Part shown: in pieces, positions 6,896-9,457 of the stretch
How the letters are laid out: each line of letters starts with the position of its first letter
Position numbering within the stretch: position 1 is the first letter of the stretch
The notes under the pieces: model-generated
Told to the model about the DNA's origin: nothing
Database searches by the model: none
The model's input: the letters and a program-made list of their open reading frames with translations, nothing else
From: Candidatus Omnitrophota bacterium
GTDB taxonomy: Bacteria; Omnitrophota; Gorgyraeia; Gygaellales; Profunditerraquicolaceae
Length of the DNA: 9,457 nucleotides
Reading direction: 5' to 3'
Assembly: GCA_028713875.1 (NCBI GenBank)
Contig: JAQTNM010000042.1
Location: forward strand, 1-9,457
Translations under genes and position numbers: made by a program

Positions 6896-7914
6896 ATCAA
6901 TCCCAATTGCTCCGGGAACTTATACATGATATTCATGTTCTGTACCGCCTGTCCGGAAGCGCCTTTAAGCAGATTATCTATGGCTGCGATAATGATCAGG
7001 CCTTCTTTGTCTTCTTTTATGCCGATATCGCAGAAATTATTATTTACCACGTCTTTAAGACAGGGGTATTGCCCTTCCTCCTTAATCCTGATAAACGGCT
7101 CTTTCTTGTAAAACTTTTTGTATAAAGCAGTGAAATCCTGTGTTCTGTTCTTTGAACCATTGTTCTTTTTCAGGTATATAGTCTCAAGGATCCCCCTGTT
7201 TAACGGCAAAAGATGAGGCACGAATGTCACTTTTAATTTCTCTACGGCTAATTTTGACAGTATCTGGTCTATCTCGGGTGCATGCTGGTGCATGTTGACC
7301 TTATAGGCCTTGAAGTCCTCGTTGATTTCCGTAAACATAAGTTCGCTGCTCGCTTTTCTGCCTGCCCCGCTTACCCCGGATTTAGCGTCGATAATTATGG
7401 AATCAAGCTTAACCAGGTCGCAGGCGACCGCCGGTGCAAGCGCTAAAATCGCAGCCGTAGGATAACATCCCGGATTGGCGATAAGCGCGGCATTCTTAAT
7501 GACGTTGCGGTAAAGCTCCGGAAGCCCGTAAACCGCTTTTTTAAGGTTTTTCTTATCCTTATGTGCGGCTTTATAAAACCGCGCATAGACCTTTATGTTT
7601 TTTAAGCGGTAATCTGCGCTTAGGTCAATCACCTTTTTGCCGGCCTTCAGTAATTTCGGTACCATCTGCATGGAGACGGTGTGCGGCAACGCCAGGAATA
7701 CTACGTCGCATTTTGCGCTGATCTCTTTTATATCAGGGCCGGCGCAAATAAGATCAATGCGGTTTTTGAACTTGGGGAATATCTTGGCGATATCCCGAGG
7801 CTGGTCTATCTTGGCCGATATGGAAGTTATTTTTACCTGCGGATGCTTAAGCAACAATCCGATCAGCTCTTCGCCCGCATAACCTGTCGCGCCGACGACT
7901 CCTGCTCTTACCAT
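6892..7914 (-). CDS. argC: N-acetyl-gamma-glutamyl-phosphate reductase (ArgC)
   Basis: NADPH-dependent reduction of N-acetylglutamyl phosphate to the semialdehyde. With the start at 7914 the protein has 340 residues, close to the family norm. The Rossmann motif GATGYAG is at 8-14, the catalytic region ANPGCYPTAA at 146-155 with Cys150, GVSGAGR at 180-186 and HQHAPEI at 209-215 with catalytic His211. An in-frame ATG at 7938 would add 8 residues (MCSLKELS) before the Rossmann strand. It is rejected because it falls in an inverted repeat without a Shine-Dalgarno, whereas 7914 has AAAGGAG six bases upstream and places GxxGxxG at the usual distance from the N-terminus. It is the first enzyme gene of the arg unit and overlaps argJ by ATGA. 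Confidence 0.95.
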   Translation of the reverse strand: MVRAGVVGATGYAGEELIGLLLKHPQVKITSISAKIDQPRDIAKIFPKFKNRIDLICAGPDIKEISAKCDVVFLALPHTVSMQMVPKLLKAGKKVIDLSADYRLKNIKVYARFYKAAHKDKKNLKKAVYGLPELYRNVIKNAALIANPGCYPTAAILALAPAVACDLVKLDSIIIDAKSGVSGAGRKASSELMFTEINEDFKAYKVNMHQHAPEIDQILSKLAVEKLKVTFVPHLLPLNRGILETIYLKKNNGSKNRTQDFTALYKKFYKKEPFIRIKEEGQYPCLKDVVNNNFCDIGIKEDKEGLIIIAAIDNLLKGASGQAVQNMNIMYKFPEQLGLI

Positions 7915-7920
7915 CGATAA

Positions 7921-7927
7921 CTCCTTT
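7921..7927 (-). promoter_or_regulatory. Ribosome binding site of argC, overlapping the leader ORF stop
   Basis: AAAGGAG lies 6 nt before the ATG at 7914 and decides the argC start. The stop codon TAA of the 49-codon leader ORF (7926-7928) overlaps it as TAAAGGAG, so ribosomes finishing the leader ORF would end directly on the argC initiation site. Confidence 0.8.
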
Positions 7928-8075
7928 AATGAGCACATAACTTAGCGAACAACAGTGAAGCTAAGTTATAAGTGCGAATTAATACTTGCCAATTTCTTGG
8001 GTATCTAAGATAAAAATTGGCAAGTATAAGCTCAGGCAATAAGTTATCTCGCTTACTTCTAAAATAAAGCTCCAT
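7926..8075 (-). CDS. Possible 49-residue leader ORF upstream of argC
   Basis: An ATG at 8075 opens a continuous 49-codon frame through the whole argC leader and stops at TAA (7926-7928), 11 nt before the argC ATG. The product would begin MELYFRSKRDNLL and end LLFAKLCAH, with five Arg residues (6, 9, 24, 27, 34) but no run of Arg codons. It begins about 11 nt after the predicted transcription start and has only a weak purine stretch (GAAGA) upstream. No family is recognised. Its first codons align in frame with the mini-ORF in the argJ-argB repeat. An open frame of this length can arise by chance, so it may be non-coding. Confidence 0.3.
   Translation of the reverse strand: MELYFRSKRDNLLPELILANFYLRYPRNWQVLIRTYNLASLLFAKLCAH
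7937..7969 (-). repeat. Inverted repeat just upstream of argC
   Basis: ATAACTTAGC (7937-7946) is perfectly complementary to GCTAAGTTAT (7960-7969) with a 13-nt loop. It shares the ATAACTTA core with the two longer elements at 5701-5758 and 8039-8093 and appears to be a diverged relative. As RNA it would form a hairpin ending 9 nt before the argC ribosome binding site. Confidence 0.75.
7982..8027 (-). repeat. 14-bp perfect inverted repeat in the argC leader
   Basis: ATACTTGCCAATTT (7982-7995) and AAATTGGCAAGTAT (8014-8027) are exact reverse complements separated by 18 nt. This is the most stable-looking structure of the leader. No U-run follows the stem on the minus strand, so it is not a standard intrinsic terminator. 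It sits centrally between the other two inverted repeats of the leader. Confidence 0.8.
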
Positions 8076-8093
8076 AACTTATGTCTTCGCTTA
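8039..8093 (-). repeat. Copy 2 of dispersed inverted-repeat element (argC leader)
   Basis: ATAAGTTAT (8039-8047) pairs with ATAACTTAT (8074-8082) across 26 nt. The 55-bp element is homologous to 5701-5758; the ends GCTCCATAACTTATGTC are identical in both. Its promoter-proximal end touches the -10 box, so the transcript of the arg unit would begin within the element. The ATG of the possible leader ORF lies in one arm. Confidence 0.75.
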
Positions 8094-8121
8094 TATTAAG
8101 ATAAAAAAACTATATAGTCAA
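8093..8121 (-). promoter_or_regulatory. Sigma70-type promoter of the arg operon
   Basis: On the minus strand a -35 box TTGACT (8116-8121) is followed after exactly 17 bp by a -10 box TAATAT (8093-8098). Transcription would start near 8086 and give a leader of about 170 nt before argC. It lies between the rpsI terminator and argC, so the arg genes form their own transcription unit. No clear ArgR operator palindrome and no T-box motif is seen around it. Confidence 0.7.
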
Positions 8122-8130
8122 GCATTTTCT

Positions 8131-8146
8131 CGTCGGTTGCCCGACG
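8131..8146. other. Short perfect hairpin upstream of the arg promoter
   Basis: CGTCGG (8131-8136) pairs with CCGACG (8141-8146) around a TTGC loop. It lies 9 bp upstream of the -35 box of the arg promoter and has no T-run on either strand. It could be a regulator site or a structural remnant; nothing decides between these. Confidence 0.4.
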
Positions 8147-8168
8147 GTATGCGCGTTAAACATCAAAT

Positions 8169-8203
8169 AAAAATCCCGCCTGAAGCTTCAAGCGGGATTT
8201 TTT
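8169..8203 (-). terminator. Rho-independent terminator of rplM-rpsI
   Basis: An 11-bp stem (8169-8179 with 8192-8202) containing the GC core CCCGC/GCGGG closes a 12-nt loop and is followed on the minus strand by TTTTTATTT. It lies about 40 nt after the rpsI stop and before the arg promoter. Runs of A and T flank both sides, so it could also stop transcripts from the opposite strand. Confidence 0.88.
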
Positions 8204-8244
8204 AAAAGAAATATGCCTCTAAATCTATTTTCTGAGAAAGCCTC

Positions 8245-8640
8245 CTATCTCTTTGTCCACTGGAAGCGTTTGCGCGCGCCTTTCTGGCCGTACTTCTTAC
8301 GTTCCTTCATACGCGGGTCGCGGGTCAGGAATCCCTGTTTACGCAAAAGGTCATGCAGCGCAGGGTCAGCCGAAATCAGGGCTCGTGATATCCCATGCCT
8401 TAAAGCCCCGGCCTGACCGGTCATGCCGCCGCCTCTGAGGTTAGCCGCGATATCGTATTTGTTGACGGTATTCGTAACCTGCAAAGGCTGCATAACCATA
8501 ATCCTGTCTGTCTCGCGGGAAAAATATTTATCATACGGCCGCCTGTTTACCGAGATCAACCCTGTGCCCGGCGAAAGGCGCACTCTGGCTATAGCTTCCT
8601 TGCGCCTGCCTACTGTTGTATATGCCAAACTCTGGTCCAT
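8245..8640 (-). CDS. rpsI: 30S ribosomal protein S9 (RpsI)
   Basis: Small-subunit protein whose basic C-terminal tail reaches toward the P-site tRNA. The 131-residue protein has the N-terminal core TVGRRKEAIARVRL (9-22), the family signature LRGGGMTGQAGALRHGISRAL (68-88, shown by GGG at 70-72 and RAL at 86-88), and the conserved basic tail RMKERKKYGQKGARKRF (110-126) ending in TKR. The full tail is present. The start is 6 nt after the rplM stop and has GGAGGT upstream, reaching back into the rplM 3' end. It forms the usual L13-S9 pair with rplM and is the last gene before a strong terminator. Confidence 0.98.
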   Translation of the reverse strand: MDQSLAYTTVGRRKEAIARVRLSPGTGLISVNRRPYDKYFSRETDRIMVMQPLQVTNTVNKYDIAANLRGGGMTGQAGALRHGISRALISADPALHDLLRKQGFLTRDPRMKERKKYGQKGARKRFQWTKR

Positions 8641-8646
8641 AATTGA

Positions 8647-9078
8647 CTAAACCTCCAAAGGGACAGGTGACTGGCCCTGATGTTGATGTTTTGCATCCAC
8701 GTAAACCTTCAATTTCTTGAACGTCTTTTCGCCCAGATAGCCTTTCGGAAGCATACGCCTTACCGCCAGCTTGATCACGGTGGCCGGCTTATCCTTCAAC
8801 ATGTTCTCTAATGATACCTCGCGTAAACCCCCGATATAACCCGAATACCTGCGGTATACCTTCTGCTTGAGTTTTCGTCCCGTGACCTTGATCTTGGCCG
8901 CATTAACCACAATAACCCCGTCTCCGGTATCCATATACGGGGTATAAATGGCTTTATGCTTGCCGCGCAATATAGCCGCTACCTTGGCTGCAAGCCTGCC
9001 CAGGATTTTACCCTTGGCATCAACCAGGTACCATTTGGTTTTTATGTCTTCTTTTCTGGGTATATGGGTCTTATTCAT
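8647..9078 (-). CDS. rplM: 50S ribosomal protein L13 (RplM)
   Basis: Early-assembling large-subunit protein. The 143 residues match the family length. Conserved segments are KWYLVDAKGKILGRLA (15-30), YTPYMDTGDGVIVVNA (45-60), TGRKLKQKVYRRYSGY (66-81) and the signature AVRRMLPKGYLG (105-116), followed by LKVYVDAKHQHQGQ. The ATG at 9078 is the only Met before residue 49 and gives a normal N-terminus. No Shine-Dalgarno precedes it; the promoter -10 box ends 9 nt before the start codon, so the mRNA would be almost leaderless. It is followed by rpsI after 6 nt. Confidence 0.98.
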   Translation of the reverse strand: MNKTHIPRKEDIKTKWYLVDAKGKILGRLAAKVAAILRGKHKAIYTPYMDTGDGVIVVNAAKIKVTGRKLKQKVYRRYSGYIGGLREVSLENMLKDKPATVIKLAVRRMLPKGYLGEKTFKKLKVYVDAKHQHQGQSPVPLEV

Positions 9079-9087
9079 AAGAGGAAA

Positions 9088-9115
9088 AGTATAGCATGTT
9101 TTTAAAATAAGTCAA
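9088..9115 (-). promoter_or_regulatory. Promoter of rplM-rpsI, close to the start codon
   Basis: On the minus strand TTGACT (9110-9115) is followed after 16 bp by TATACT (9088-9093). The predicted transcription start near 9081 leaves only about 2-4 nt before the rplM ATG. The bases between are TTTTCCTCTT-like and contain no ribosome binding site, which fits leaderless initiation. Confidence 0.65.
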
Positions 9116-9208
9116 ATTATTTTTTAGACCTGTTGAATTGAATAAGCAGACCACTTATAACGACAGGCAAAGACCGAATAGGCTACTTTCGGATAAACTT
9201 CTTTAAAT

Positions 9209-9457
9209 TTAAGGCACATTCCAACCAGCACAGTAACCGCTTCCAAGCCAACCACCAATGACATAATCATATATTCCAATGCATGAGGGAGAATTAGCAT
9301 ACATATGTTCTTCTGCCACGTAGTTGTGCCCGGTCCAATTTGGAGCTTTTCCTCCTGACTGACACCTGAATGCGAGCAAAGTAAGGCCTGAGGAACTTGC
9401 GCCCTGGAAGGCATAATAAAAATAATTTGAACTCAGGCAACTTGATGGAGCATCGCC
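9209..9457 (-). CDS. C-terminal fragment of a secreted, possibly pilin-like protein
   Basis: This open frame enters from beyond the right edge and ends at TAA (9209-9211), giving 82 visible residues. The segment is rich in Tyr, Gly, Ser and Trp and has four Cys (7, 32, 59, 76 of the fragment), for example SSNYFYYAFQGASSSG, LLAFRCQSGGKAPNW and GWLGSGYCAGWNVP at the end. This resembles the variable beta-sheet C-terminal domain of type IV pilins and pseudopilins, where paired cysteines form disulfides; the N-terminal prepilin signature would lie outside the window, so the assignment is inference. A different frame also stays open (9124-9414) but its product looks like ordinary antisense-type or shifted-frame residue mix. 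It is a separate unit from rplM, which has its own promoter. Confidence 0.55.
   Translation of the reverse strand, partial: GDAPSSCLSSNYFYYAFQGASSSGLTLLAFRCQSGGKAPNWTGHNYVAEEHMYANSPSCIGIYDYVIGGWLGSGYCAGWNVP

Noticed and set aside
7915..7938. Upstream in-frame ATG for argC at 7938
   Set aside because: It lies in an inverted repeat without a ribosome binding site; the ATG at 7914 has AAAGGAG at ideal spacing and gives the normal N-terminus.
7937..7969. Resemblance to a lox-type recombination site (ATAACTT arms, 33 bp total)
   Set aside because: Only the first seven arm bases agree, the spacer differs, and no tyrosine recombinase gene is in the window.
7915..8244. T-box or ArgR-box control of the arg promoter
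   Set aside because: No T-box core sequence and no ArgR-type palindrome was found by eye in the leader or promoter region.
9174..9192. CCGAA/TTCGG hairpin after the pilin-like gene as a terminator
   Set aside because: The stem has only 5 bp and no T-run follows on the minus strand.
9124..9414. A 96-codon ATG-initiated ORF on the minus strand upstream of rplM
   Set aside because: Its product has no recognisable features and overlaps, in another frame, the edge-crossing frame ending at 9209 whose residues look like a genuine secreted domain.

Overview
The window is a bacterial chromosomal segment in which every supported gene reads on the minus strand, so transcription runs from high to low coordinates. 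It holds a complete arginine biosynthesis cluster (argC-argJ-argB-argD-argF-argG-argH, 7914 down to 129), preceded by the ribosomal protein pair rplM-rpsI (9078 to 8245) and by the 3' end of a pilin-like gene that runs off the right edge (9209-9457). The protein sequences, the mixed GC content and the Cys/Tyr/Gly-rich pilin-like tail suggest an uncultured Gram-negative-type lineage such as Candidatus Omnitrophota. This is a guess from style, with no marker-gene proof.

Right to left: 9209-9457 is the C-terminal part of a secreted or pilin-like protein. A promoter at 9088-9115 drives rplM-rpsI, apparently with almost no 5' leader, and the unit ends in a strong stem-loop terminator at 8169-8203. 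A second promoter (8093-8121) then starts the arg unit. Its leader of about 170 nt is unusual: three successive perfect inverted repeats (stems of 9, 14 and 10 bp) and a continuous 49-codon ORF whose stop codon overlaps the argC ribosome binding site. The true argC start is taken as 7914, not the upstream in-frame ATG at 7938.

The arg genes are tightly packed. argC/argJ, argD/argF and argF/argG overlap by ATGA, and argB/argD are 10 nt apart. The one large internal gap (argJ-argB, 127 bp) carries a second copy of the roughly 58-bp element found at the 5' end of the argC leader, plus a GC-rich hairpin. Together the enzymes take N-acetylglutamate to arginine: ArgB phosphorylates, ArgC reduces, ArgD transaminates, ArgJ moves the acetyl group back to glutamate (cyclic route), ArgF carbamoylates ornithine, and ArgG and ArgH convert citrulline to arginine. 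No argA-type acetylglutamate synthase, ArgR regulator or carAB is present in the window.

The last gene, argH, stands apart. It is much more AT-rich than argCJBDFG, has several substitutions in otherwise conserved family motifs, and is separated from argG by a 7-bp tandem repeat. It may have a different origin from the rest of the cluster. No wholly new protein system is visible. The most interesting material is the repeated structured element and ORF in the arg leader, and the compositional break at argH.
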